From: Prevotella sp. HUN102 | GTDB lineage: Bacteria > Bacteroidota > Bacteroidia > Bacteroidales > Bacteroidaceae | DNA: 64,000 nt | Direction: 5' to 3' | Assembly (NCBI RefSeq): GCF_000688375.1 | Contig: NZ_JIAF01000004.1 | Span: 496,001-560,000 of the forward strand | Shown: piece by piece, positions 25,634-33,744 of the stretch | Numbering within the stretch: the first letter of the stretch is position 1 | How the letters are laid out: the number at the start of each line of letters is the position of its first letter | Program-made: the position numbers and the translations under genes | Notes under the pieces: generated by a model | Seen by the model: only the letters and a program-made list of their open reading frames with translations | Database searches by the model: none | Told to the model about the DNA's origin: nothing

Positions 25634-26590
25634 ATGAAAGAAGAAGATTTTTCAGCAATCAAGCGATACCCCATCGTGGCGTATCTCGAAGTGAAAGGTT
25701 TCAACCCTGTCCGCAGAACGGCAGCCTATGCGATGTACCGCTCACCGATCAGGGAGGAAACGCATCCGAGTTTTAAGGTGGACACACAGAAGAACCTTTG
25801 GATTGACTATGCAGAAGGCAGAGGCGGTAGCATCATAGACCTTTGTATGCGTTTGGAGGGCTGTACACTGTCGGAAGCCATCCGCCGTTTGGGGCAGAAA
25901 TCTTCCGAAAATGTTGTGTATGAGCATTCAAGTGTCACAGCATATAAAAGGACACCGACCACAGAAATGGCAAATGGAGCAAGGAGACTGATAGAGGTAT
26001 CAGACACCTTACCGCCACATTTGCAGGAGTATCTCACGAGGGAACGCTGTATCAACTTGGAAAAGGCAATGCCCTTTCTGTGTTGTATCAGCTATGAGGT
26101 CAGAGGAAAATGCCACCAAGCCATCGGCTTTGCCAATCAGTCAGGCGGATATGAACTTCGGGACAGTCACTCGTTCAAGGGAACGATAGCCCCCAAAGAC
26201 ATTACTCCCATATTCACGGACAGCACAGAACCGGTATGTATCTTTGAGGGGTTTATGGATTTCCTCTCCTTTCTTTCAATGAAAGAGAAAGTAACCAACC
26301 GCTGCCTTGTGATGAACTCCGCGAGCAATGTGGCAAGAGCTATACGCTATCTCTGTGAGAGGCACCTGACTTCTGTCCACACCTTTCTTGACAATGACGA
26401 TGCCGGACGGAAAGCCGTACGGGAGTTTGTGCAGGCAGGGATTAATGTAGAGGATATGTCCGTGCATTACGCAAAGTTCAAAGACCTTAACGAGTTTCAT
26501 GTCACTCGTTTCCGTGAGCAGAGAAAAAAGCAAAGGCAGGCAGAGCCTATAACAATAAAACCCAGACAAGTAAAACATAAAATCAGATAG
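25634..26590 (+). CDS. Toprim-domain primase-like protein of the mobile element
   Basis: About 318 residues from the ATG at 25634. An in-frame ATG at 25607 lies inside a duplicated sequence and may not be original. The N-terminal half resembles the zinc-free CHC2 fold of DnaG (REETHPSFKVDTQKNLWIDY and GGSIIDLCMRLEGCTLSEAI). The C-terminal toprim domain has VCIFEGFMDFLSFLS (Glu) and TFLDNDDAGRKAV (DxD). Such proteins prime replication of transferred element DNA. Before the IS110 insertion the gene probably followed the VapE-like ATPase directly. Confidence 0.88.
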   Translation: MKEEDFSAIKRYPIVAYLEVKGFNPVRRTAAYAMYRSPIREETHPSFKVDTQKNLWIDYAEGRGGSIIDLCMRLEGCTLSEAIRRLGQKSSENVVYEHSSVTAYKRTPTTEMANGARRLIEVSDTLPPHLQEYLTRERCINLEKAMPFLCCISYEVRGKCHQAIGFANQSGGYELRDSHSFKGTIAPKDITPIFTDSTEPVCIFEGFMDFLSFLSMKEKVTNRCLVMNSASNVARAIRYLCERHLTSVHTFLDNDDAGRKAVREFVQAGINVEDMSVHYAKFKDLNEFHVTRFREQRKKQRQAEPITIKPRQVKHKIR

Positions 26591-26594
26591 AGAA

Positions 26595-27065
26595 ATGGAA
26601 AAGAATACAATGATGAGCGACAAAGAGCTTTCATGGTTTTTGGGAAACCAAGATGATGAGGCAGACAATGAGGTTATCTCACAAACGGAAGCACAACCTG
26701 TTCAAATGGAGAAAACAACAACGGACATAGAAATGAAGAATGATAGTATTATTCATGGAAAAACAGACATCGCTTCAGGGCAATCCGAGCATACAAGGCA
26801 CACAGAGAACGCAACCATTCAAAGACGTATCAGTGCTAAGATGAGAAAGGAAACACTTGGTGCCTACAAGCAAGCCTATCTTATGCCGACCAAATTGAGC
26901 AACCGTAAGGCGGTCTATCTGAGCAAGGAGACACAGGAACGTGCCGACTTCATCGTCCGCAGGTTGGGCGACAGGGGGAGCAACCTTTCAAGTTTCGTGG
27001 AGAACATCGTGCGCATTCATTTGGAAGAGTACGGTGAGGATATAGAGAAATGGAGAAAACTGTAA
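26595..27065 (+). CDS. DUF3408 family protein
   Basis: 156 residues, starting 4 bp after the primase stop, so cotranscribed. The N-terminal 85 residues are acidic and low in structure. The C-terminal part (KLSNRKAVYLSKETQERADF, then LGDRGSNLSSFVENIVRIHL) looks like a ribbon-helix-helix DNA-binding fold and matches DUF3408, a family found next to transfer genes in Bacteroidota conjugative elements. A relaxosome or partition role is likely but not shown. It lies just left of the probable oriT. Confidence 0.82.
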   Translation: MEKNTMMSDKELSWFLGNQDDEADNEVISQTEAQPVQMEKTTTDIEMKNDSIIHGKTDIASGQSEHTRHTENATIQRRISAKMRKETLGAYKQAYLMPTKLSNRKAVYLSKETQERADFIVRRLGDRGSNLSSFVENIVRIHLEEYGEDIEKWRKL

Positions 27066-27404
27066 ATCGCAGGAAAAGGACGAGGGTTTTCTTGAAAAGG
27101 GACAACCTTTCCATCCAAAACCCTCAACCCTTTCTGATGAACGTAGCAACAAACTTTTACTGAACATACTGAATGGAGGGAACGCCACGAACGCAGTTAG
27201 AAATGGAATGCACGGCATTCACTTTTCAACTACAAAACGTTTTATGCGTAAACGTCTCGTTAGCTGACATTGCAAGACGTCAGTTTGTACCCACAAACTG
27301 CGCTTGCTCCCCTCATTCGACTATCGGGGAGATTAGACTGTAATCACTCCGTTCTCATCAGTCAGCGTTCAGATTTTAAGAAACAACGAAAAGAGGACTT
27401 TTAT
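27066..27404 (+). other. Probable oriT region
   Basis: This 339-bp gap precedes mobC and the relaxase gene and holds no gene. It includes the perfect hairpin CAGTTTGT-ACCC-ACAAACTG (27281-27300) followed by CGCTTGCTCCC, and an upstream GCAAGACGT segment whose GCAAG is inverted as CTTGC at 27303. A stem-loop just before a nick region next to mobC is the usual layout of mobilizable elements. The nick site itself is not identified. Confidence 0.5.
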
Positions 27405-27833
27405 ATGGAAAGATACCATAAAGCAGTCAAGAGACTGCAACAAGACAAAGAAGAACAGAAGATGAACAAGACGGAGTTCATCAAAGTGAGATGTACTTTG
27501 GAAGAGAAAATACGAATAAGAGAAAAAGCGAAGAGTACGGGTAAGAAGTTCTCAGACTATTGCCGTGAGGCGCTCCTTGATGGAGCGGTTTTTGCAGTTC
27601 CCCAAATGACGGACAATGAGAGAGAAGCCGTCGATGTATTGAAAAGAACCGCACGATTCTTTACCCGTATTTCCAGCCTTATCAAGACAAGGAATGATGG
27701 TTGGGTAGTGATTACCCAGAGCCTTTCTTATTTGTCAAGAGAGGCATTTAAGCGATTTTTTAACCCCAAATACCGCATTCAGGGAGAAGCGTTTAAGCTC
27801 TTAGATATTATGGAAGATGATAGGAAAATGTAA
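27405..27833 (+). CDS. MobC-like mobilization accessory protein
   Basis: 142 residues from the ATG at 27405, with a shorter start possible at 27462. TEFIKVRCTLEEKIRIREKA followed by GKKFSDYCREALLDG is the ribbon-helix-helix type N-terminus of MobC proteins, which bind oriT and open it for the relaxase. Its 3' end overlaps the relaxase start by 17 bp, so the two are coupled. It lies directly right of the probable oriT. Confidence 0.82.
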   Translation: MERYHKAVKRLQQDKEEQKMNKTEFIKVRCTLEEKIRIREKAKSTGKKFSDYCREALLDGAVFAVPQMTDNEREAVDVLKRTARFFTRISSLIKTRNDGWVVITQSLSYLSREAFKRFFNPKYRIQGEAFKLLDIMEDDRKM

Positions 27834-28884
27834 GGCAATCGCTCACGGAAGCACGGCATTGGAATATATTTTCAGAGAGGGTAAATTCGGGCAAAACCTT
27901 GTTTCCAACAATCTCTGCGGAACTACACCGAAGGAGATTTACGAGGAAATGAGAATGGTCAACGACTACAACAGCAGGTGCAGGAACAAGTTCCTTCGTA
28001 TCGAAATAGGAATTGCACCGAAGGATGAGTCAAGATTGAGTTTCACATCAGTCCGTAACCTTGCCTCAAACTTTGCGAGGCGCATGGGACTTGACGACCA
28101 TCAATGGGTAGCGGTAACACATAAGGACACTGACAATATGCACATCCATATCATAGCTAACCGCATCAGTCTGTATGGCTCCGTCTATGACACTACCTTC
28201 GTAAGCAACAGGGCAGCAAGGGTGGCGGAGGAACTTAGCCGTAAATATGGCTTGACCATTGCAAAGGAAATCAAGGCGGAAAGGAAATATCAGAAGGCAA
28301 AAGCCAATCCTGCAAGAGAAACCGCCAAGCAACAGGTACAGAAAATCTGCCATGCGGCGTTTGAAAAGTATAGAGAGATGGGGAGGTTAGGACACTCTTT
28401 GTTCCTGTATGAACTCCATAGAAGTAGTATAGGCATAGAGCGGATGAAGAACAAGCAAGGCAAGATATATGGCTTGAAGTTCTCATATGGCGGACATACT
28501 TTCAAGGCTTCTGAAATCGGCAGGAAGTTCGGTTATCATTCTTTGCAAAAGAACTTTGATACAGACGACCTCACAGAGGGGAAGCAGCAGGCTTCGTCGC
28601 CACCTCAGGAGATGGAGAAGAAGCGTCCTTTGGATACCGACAGACCGCTTGTTTTTCTAAGCCATTCTTCTTGTACGCCATCGTCTGCCAATGATAAACT
28701 GCAAGTGCCACAAACCACTGGCTCAACAGTAGAAACTGCAATGTCCATTGCAGGGGAGGTTCTGGCGGGATTGGGGGGAATAGTTACACCTCAGGTGCAT
28801 GGAGATGACTATGCCGAGATGGCATGGCAACGAAGACTCAGAAACCAAGTCAACAAAAAGAAAAAACGAGGAAGAGGGTTATAG
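27817..28884 (+). CDS. Relaxase/mobilization nuclease (MobP-type)
   Basis: 355 residues. The N-terminus GKCKAIAHGSTALEYIF and the metal-binding motif DNMHIHIIANRI (about residues 106-117, HxHx4N) are those of the Bacteroidota MobB/relaxase family that nicks oriT and pilots the strand into the recipient. No coupling protein or mating-pair genes occur in the element, so it should need a helper conjugative element. It is the last element-encoded gene before the right end. Confidence 0.92.
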   Translation: MIGKCKAIAHGSTALEYIFREGKFGQNLVSNNLCGTTPKEIYEEMRMVNDYNSRCRNKFLRIEIGIAPKDESRLSFTSVRNLASNFARRMGLDDHQWVAVTHKDTDNMHIHIIANRISLYGSVYDTTFVSNRAARVAEELSRKYGLTIAKEIKAERKYQKAKANPARETAKQQVQKICHAAFEKYREMGRLGHSLFLYELHRSSIGIERMKNKQGKIYGLKFSYGGHTFKASEIGRKFGYHSLQKNFDTDDLTEGKQQASSPPQEMEKKRPLDTDRPLVFLSHSSCTPSSANDKLQVPQTTGSTVETAMSIAGEVLAGLGGIVTPQVHGDDYAEMAWQRRLRNQVNKKKKRGRGL

Positions 28885-29268
28885 CCCATGACCAATAGAA
28901 AAAGTGCAAAAACAAGAAGATTTCTTCAAAAACGCTTGCTGTCCAGCCGAAAAAAGAGTACCTTTGCAACAGACAGACAAGCGTTCTTTGTTTAGCAGAA
29001 AACAGCAAACTGATGTAGTTCGCTCGTTTCCAAATCGTTACCAATTCTATCTTCAACAAATGGTAACTTCCTTATTTTCAATAGGATAAAATTGCAGAAT
29101 CATCTTCCGACGTAAAAACAGGACAATTAACAAGGATAATTGGTCTTTTTAAGAGGTAATTTCTTTTTAAATAATCATCCTTTATGGTTGGATATTTGTA
29201 ACTTTCTTATTATCAGTAGTTTACTAAAACACTCATAACTCGCATATTTGAAAATAAAAAACATTGCC
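28885..29268. other. Right-end region of the mobile element and flank
   Basis: No gene is seen. GTTACC (29037-29042), GGTAAC (29062-29067) and the 11-mer GTAAAAACAGG (29112-29122) echo motifs at the left end. By 29232 the sequence matches a host intergenic repeat (9398-9427), so the element should end between about 29070 and 29230. Confidence 0.5.
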
Positions 29269-30557
29269 GTCCACTAAAAATCGCTAAGCGTTCTTTGAAA
29301 TATTTGAAATATAGTTAGTTACAGAGATTTTCAAGGTGCGACGATTTGATTTTGTATCTTTGCAGTCCAAACAGATGACTGCATATGAACAAGCCCAAAT
29401 ACGTTTTCTCCCAATTGGTCGCTTTTATGGATTCAGACAAGTTTCGTCACATCGTTGATAAGTATGGCGGTAACCGCTATGTGAAGCACTTCACATGTTG
29501 GAACCAGCTCCTTACACTCATGTTTGGGCAGTTGAGCAATCGTGAGAGCATGCGAGACTTGATTGTCGCCATAGAGGCACATTACCAGAAGTGCTATCAT
29601 CTCGGACTTGGCAAGCACGTGACCAGAAGTAATCTGGCTAAAGCCAATACAAATCGTGACTATCGCATCTTCGAGCAGTATGCCTACTACCTTGTGAGTA
29701 AGGCCAGGCGCAAACGGGCTGCGAATATCTTCAAACTTGACGGTAATGTCTATGCTTTCGATTCCACGACCATCTCGCTATGCCTGAATGTGTTTTGGTG
29801 GGCCAAGTTCCGCAAGCATAAGGGCGGTATCAAGATACATACCCTATATGACCTGGAGACTCAGATTCCCGCCTTCTTTCATATCACCACAGCATCAGTG
29901 CATGACTCCAAGGCGATGGGGGAAATCCCCATTGAGACTGGTGCTTACTACATCTTTGACCGTGGCTACAACAACTTCAATGAGCTCTATCGCATACATC
30001 GTGCAGAGTCGTTCTTCGTTGTCAGGGCCAAGACCAATTTGCAGTACAAGTGCATCAAGTGGAGACGCAGGCTGCCCGGGGGAATAATGACAGATGCTGA
30101 GATAGAGCTGACCATCTATGGCAGTCAGAAAGGCTATCCAGAACATCTTAGGCTTGTACGATTCTTCGATGAGGAGCAAGGCCGTGAGTTCATGTTCCTG
30201 ACTAACGCAATGGAACTGACCGCACTGCAGGTTTCCGACCTCTACAAGAATCGTTGGCAGATAGAGCTTTTCTTCAAGTGGCTCAAGCAGCACCTCAAAA
30301 TCAAGAAATTTTGGGGAACAACTGAGAATGCTGTCAGAATACAGATTTACTCCGCCATCTGTGCCTACTGCCTCGTTGCCATTGTGCAATATGATATGCG
30401 ATTGGATAGAAGCACTTATGAGGTGCTGCAAGGCACTTACAGACACAACAAATCTCAGAGATCTCTTCGACAAAACTATATTCAAAAATGACAAGACCGA
30501 AGCGGTTCAGGTGAACCTAATTTATTTAATTTTTAAACTCGTCTATTTTTAGTGGAC
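29269..30557 (+). mobile_element. IS4-family insertion sequence
   Basis: Terminal inverted repeats GTCCACTAAAAATCG (29269) and, at the right, ATTTTTAGTGGAC (30545-30557) enclose one transposase gene. The element is 1289 bp. I see no matching target-site duplication directly outside the repeats. Confidence 0.8.
29385..30491 (+). CDS. IS4-family transposase with DUF4372 N-terminal domain
   Basis: 368 residues. The N-terminal 75 residues (KYVFSQLVAFMDSDKF, then LTLMFGQLSNRESMRDL) are the DUF4372 domain of this IS4 subgroup. The DDE catalytic core follows: VYAFDSTTISLCL (first Asp, about residue 125), YYIFDRGYNNFNELY (second Asp) and YKNRWQIELFFKWLKQHL (the Y-x3-E/K-type Glu motif). It looks intact. 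A -7 box TATCTTTG (29355-29362) lies 22 nt before the start. Confidence 0.92.
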   Translation: MNKPKYVFSQLVAFMDSDKFRHIVDKYGGNRYVKHFTCWNQLLTLMFGQLSNRESMRDLIVAIEAHYQKCYHLGLGKHVTRSNLAKANTNRDYRIFEQYAYYLVSKARRKRAANIFKLDGNVYAFDSTTISLCLNVFWWAKFRKHKGGIKIHTLYDLETQIPAFFHITTASVHDSKAMGEIPIETGAYYIFDRGYNNFNELYRIHRAESFFVVRAKTNLQYKCIKWRRRLPGGIMTDAEIELTIYGSQKGYPEHLRLVRFFDEEQGREFMFLTNAMELTALQVSDLYKNRWQIELFFKWLKQHLKIKKFWGTTENAVRIQIYSAICAYCLVAIVQYDMRLDRSTYEVLQGTYRHNKSQRSLRQNYIQK

Positions 30558-30899
30558 ACTAGTGAATAAAAAAATATTTTTTCAAAATATGGGCTTATTT
30601 TAGACCATTTTGTAAACAAAATTCAGCATTGAAGCACATTCAGTTTGCTCCTGTTCTGCTCGCAGTCTGCCGATACTTATTCTGCATTTAGGCAACGGCA
30701 GCCATCCCACCGGGTATTGGTACTGAAGATTCCAAATCGAAGTGCAAAAAAGAGTAGCCCTCGCCGAGAGATGCAGACGTTCTCGAAGCGTAGCGAGAGG
30801 TTGTCTGCATCTCTCGCCGAGGAAAAAGCAACAACCGGCAATACAAATTAAAAAAGGGAGACCGAAGTCTCCCCAAGATTAACTAACTTTGTATTGTTT
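30492..30899. other. Spacer between the IS4 and IS30 elements with protective hairpins
   Basis: No gene is seen. 30558-30730 is unassigned flank. In the IS30 leader a 14-bp inverted repeat CGAGAGATGCAGAC (30765-30778) pairs with 30803-30816, and GGGAGAC-CGAA-GTCTCCC (30856-30873) forms a second hairpin. A promoter box TAACTTTG (30884-30891) is next to the start. Such stems can shield the transposase from read-through transcription. Confidence 0.55.
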
Positions 30900-31849
30900 A
30901 TGTACCATCAATTAATCTCGGAGCAAAGGTCGCAAATTTTCGCCTTACTTCAAAAGAAAACCGCAAGAAAAGAAATTGCCGCCATCGTCGGCATCAGTCA
31001 GGCAACACTCTCACGTGAAATCAAACGCAACAGCACGCCCTCGGGAAAGTATATCTGGACGAAGGCGCACGACATGGCCATGGAGCAAAGGAGGCGAACG
31101 GTGAGCAACTCCAGGCTCTCCGACGAATTGGTCTGGAGAATCAAGGAATATATCGTTAATGACCAATGGTCTCCAAGACAAATATCGGGGTATCTGCGTG
31201 TGAATGAGGGGATAAGGGTGTCCCATCAGTCCATCTACAACATCATCCACGATGACCCGACAGGGAAACTTGCCGGGCACACAAGACATCAGATGAAATA
31301 CAGGCATCACCCCAAGGGTGGGCATCTTCCTGTCAAGGACAGGGTGAGCATCCATGAGAGAAGCAAGGAAGTGGACGGGAAGAGATTTGGAGACTTTGAG
31401 ATGGACCTGATCGTCGACCCTGCCCAAAGGGCCATACTCACACTGGTGGAGAAATCCACCAATTATGTTGCTTATGCGGAAACTGCCATTTGGGAAGCAG
31501 TCGAAGCCTCTGGCAAAAGCAGTCAGGAGACTGCTGCTGCCATACAAGGACAGACTGAAGACCATTACCACTGACAACGGACCTGAGTTTGCCGCACATA
31601 AGGATATCACGAAATGGTTGGGCGTGCCTGTGTACTTTGCAGATCCATATTGTCCATGGCAAAAGGGAGCCATTGAGAATACAAACAAGTTAATCAGGCA
31701 ATATATACCTAAAAAGGATTCCTTTGAGAACTATACGGACAAGAGGATTATGGCCATACAGAAGAAATTGAATGAAAGACCAAGGGAAAAACTAAACTTT
31801 TCCACACCAAAGTGCGAGTTCTTCAAACATGTGTTGTAATTTTGCACTT
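30740..31849 (+). mobile_element. IS30-family insertion sequence, inactive
   Basis: AAGTGCAAAA (30740-30749) and its inverse TTTTGCACTT (31840-31849) bracket a frameshifted IS30-type transposase and are probably parts of the terminal repeats. True ends may lie about 10-15 bp further out, where the match is weaker. Confidence 0.55.
30900..31839 (+). pseudogene. IS30-family transposase, one-base frameshift
   Basis: The first frame (30900-31574) carries the IS30 N-terminal HTH (KEIAAIVGISQATLSREIKR) and the start of the DDE domain (DFEMDLIVDPAQRAILTLVE). It then reads into unrelated sequence. The correct C-terminus is in the next frame from about 31466 (LMRKLPFGKQ, ITTDNGPEFAAH, IENTNKLIRQYIP with the catalytic Asp and Glu) to 31839. 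Reading GTTGCTT as GTGCTT restores STNYVLMRKL, so a single extra T near 31467 explains the break. Confidence 0.85.
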
Positions 31850-31933
31850 GCTGGTTGACTCTACAGGTACATATCTGTGGTTTTCGTCTTTCTTAAAATA
31901 AGTAAAAACCACGCTTGTTCAGTTTATTTACAG

Positions 31934-31941
31934 TAATTTTG
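31934..31941 (+). promoter_or_regulatory. -7 promoter element of the GH3 gene
   Basis: TAATTTTG matches TAnnTTTG, 23 nt before the ATG at 31965. Confidence 0.5.
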
Positions 31942-31964
31942 TAGTTTAAAACAACCGGATTATA

Positions 31965-33473
31965 ATGAATCTTACCAGCATAGTAAATAAGTTGTATTTT
32001 CAACCACGTCGCCGTGAATTGGACCGTTACGAACACGATGGAGAAGCCATTCAAGCGGAAGTTCTGAAATATCTCATAGAGCGTGCCAAGGATACGGAAT
32101 ACGGAAGAAATCATCTTTTTTCTACTATAAAGTCCTATGAAGACTACGCGCAGAACGTTCCCGTAAACACCTACGAGGAACTTAAGAACGATATAGACAG
32201 AATGCGCCACGGCGAGCTCAATATCCTATGGCCGGGACAGGTGAAATGGTATGCGAAGTCGTCGGGAACCACCAACGACAAGAGCAAGTTCATTCCCGTG
32301 TCGAACGAAGGATTGCAGAGCGTACACTATCAGGGCGGAAAGGACGTTGTGGCACTCTATCTTGCCAACAATCCCGACAGTCGGCTGTTCAGCGGCAAGA
32401 GCCTGATACTCGGCGGAAGCCATTCTCCCAACTACAATCTTCCGAACTCTCTCGTCGGCGATTTGAGTGCTATCCTCATAGAGAACATCAATCCTCTGGC
32501 AAACCTGAAGCGTGTGCCCTCCAAGCAGGTGGCTCTCCTGAGCGATTTCGAGGTAAAGCGCGACCGTATTGCGCAGGAAACGCTGAATGCGGACGTTACG
32601 AACATTTCCGGTGTACCGTCGTGGATGCTCAGCGTGCTCGTGCGTGTGATGGAACTTTCGGGAAAGACGCATCTCGAGGAAGTGTGGCCCAATCTGGAAG
32701 TGTTCTTCCACGGCGGCATAGCCTTCACACCCTATCGTGAGCAGTACGAGCAACTGATCACGAAGTCGTGTATGAACTATATGGAAACCTACAATGCCTC
32801 GGAAGGATTCTTCGGCATTCAGAGCGACCCTGACGACCAGAGTATGCTGCTGATGCTCGATTACGGCGTGTTCTATGAGTTCCTTCCGATGGATGAATTT
32901 GAAAGGGAAGACCCGAACATCGTTCCGCTGGGCGGCGTCGAGATAGGGAAGAACTACGCAATGCTCATCAGTACGGCGTGCGGACTGTGGCGTTATGAGA
33001 TTGGCGACACGGTTCAGTTCACATCCAAAGACCCATACAAGTTCATTATCACGGGTCGCACAAAGTATTTCATCAATGCCTTCGGCGAAGAACTCATAAT
33101 GGACAATGCCGAAAAGGGACTTGATGCAGCCTGCAAAGCCACGGGTGCGCAGATTCTCGACTATACGGCAGCCCCAATATTTATGGATGCCAATGCAAAG
33201 TGCCGTCATCAGTGGCTCATTGAATTTGCAAAAGAGCCTTGCAGTTTGGAGGAATTTACCGCAATTCTCGACTCGAAACTTCAGGAAATCAACTCGGACT
33301 ATGAGGCTAAACGCTTCCACGACGTAACCTTGCAGCGACTGGAAATCATCCCTGCCCGCAAGAATCTTTTCAGCGACTGGCTCAAGTCAAAGGGAAAGCT
33401 CGGAGGGCAGCATAAGGTTCCCCGACTTTCCAACAGCAGAAAGAACATCGAGGAGATGCTGGCGATGAATTGA
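31965..33473 (+). CDS. GH3 auxin-responsive promoter family protein (acyl-adenylating ligase fold)
   Basis: 502 residues of the ANL-superfamily GH3 family, which in plants conjugates acids to amino acids through acyl-adenylates. Bacteroidota members have no established substrate. KWYAKSSGTTNDKSKFIPVS near residue 100 is the ATP-binding P-loop-like motif. YNASEGFFGIQ near residue 275 and YEIGDTVQFTSKDPYKFIITGRTK near 350 are the adenylate-binding and hinge regions. It is cytoplasmic with no signal peptide. It is a single host gene that resumes after the IS elements. Confidence 0.9.
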   Translation: MNLTSIVNKLYFQPRRRELDRYEHDGEAIQAEVLKYLIERAKDTEYGRNHLFSTIKSYEDYAQNVPVNTYEELKNDIDRMRHGELNILWPGQVKWYAKSSGTTNDKSKFIPVSNEGLQSVHYQGGKDVVALYLANNPDSRLFSGKSLILGGSHSPNYNLPNSLVGDLSAILIENINPLANLKRVPSKQVALLSDFEVKRDRIAQETLNADVTNISGVPSWMLSVLVRVMELSGKTHLEEVWPNLEVFFHGGIAFTPYREQYEQLITKSCMNYMETYNASEGFFGIQSDPDDQSMLLMLDYGVFYEFLPMDEFEREDPNIVPLGGVEIGKNYAMLISTACGLWRYEIGDTVQFTSKDPYKFIITGRTKYFINAFGEELIMDNAEKGLDAACKATGAQILDYTAAPIFMDANAKCRHQWLIEFAKEPCSLEEFTAILDSKLQEINSDYEAKRFHDVTLQRLEIIPARKNLFSDWLKSKGKLGGQHKVPRLSNSRKNIEEMLAMN

Positions 33474-33497
33474 AAGCCTTTCCAAAGTCCGTTCAGA

Positions 33498-33744
33498 GCC
33501 TCCCCAAGCCCCTCCGAGGGAGGGGATGTGGTTGGCAAAATGAGACATAGGATTTACTTAAATTCTTTATATAAGGAAAGGAAGTAGATGGCAAGATAGA
33601 TAAAATAGCCTCCCCAAGCCCTTCCAAGGGAGGGATGTGGTTGGCAAAGTAATGTGTAAAGATGAGCTTATGTTTTCAAGATTATCAAATAATATAAAGG
33701 TGTTCCTCAAACACATCCCCTCCCTCGGAGGGGCTTGGGGAGGC
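33498..33744. repeat. Three copies of a GC-rich repeat, one inside a gene start
   Basis: GCCTCCCCAAGCCC (with a G-rich inverse half and GATGTGGTTGGC) occurs directly at 33498-33539 and, diverged, at 33608-33648. The inverse occurs at 33712-33744. The first and third are identical over 33 bp. The third encodes HIPSLGGAWGG near the N-terminus of the downstream lipoprotein. Confidence 0.85.

Noticed and set aside
32226..33320. Long minus-strand frame opposite the GH3 gene
   Set aside because: Shadow frame of a well-supported gene with no recognisable features.
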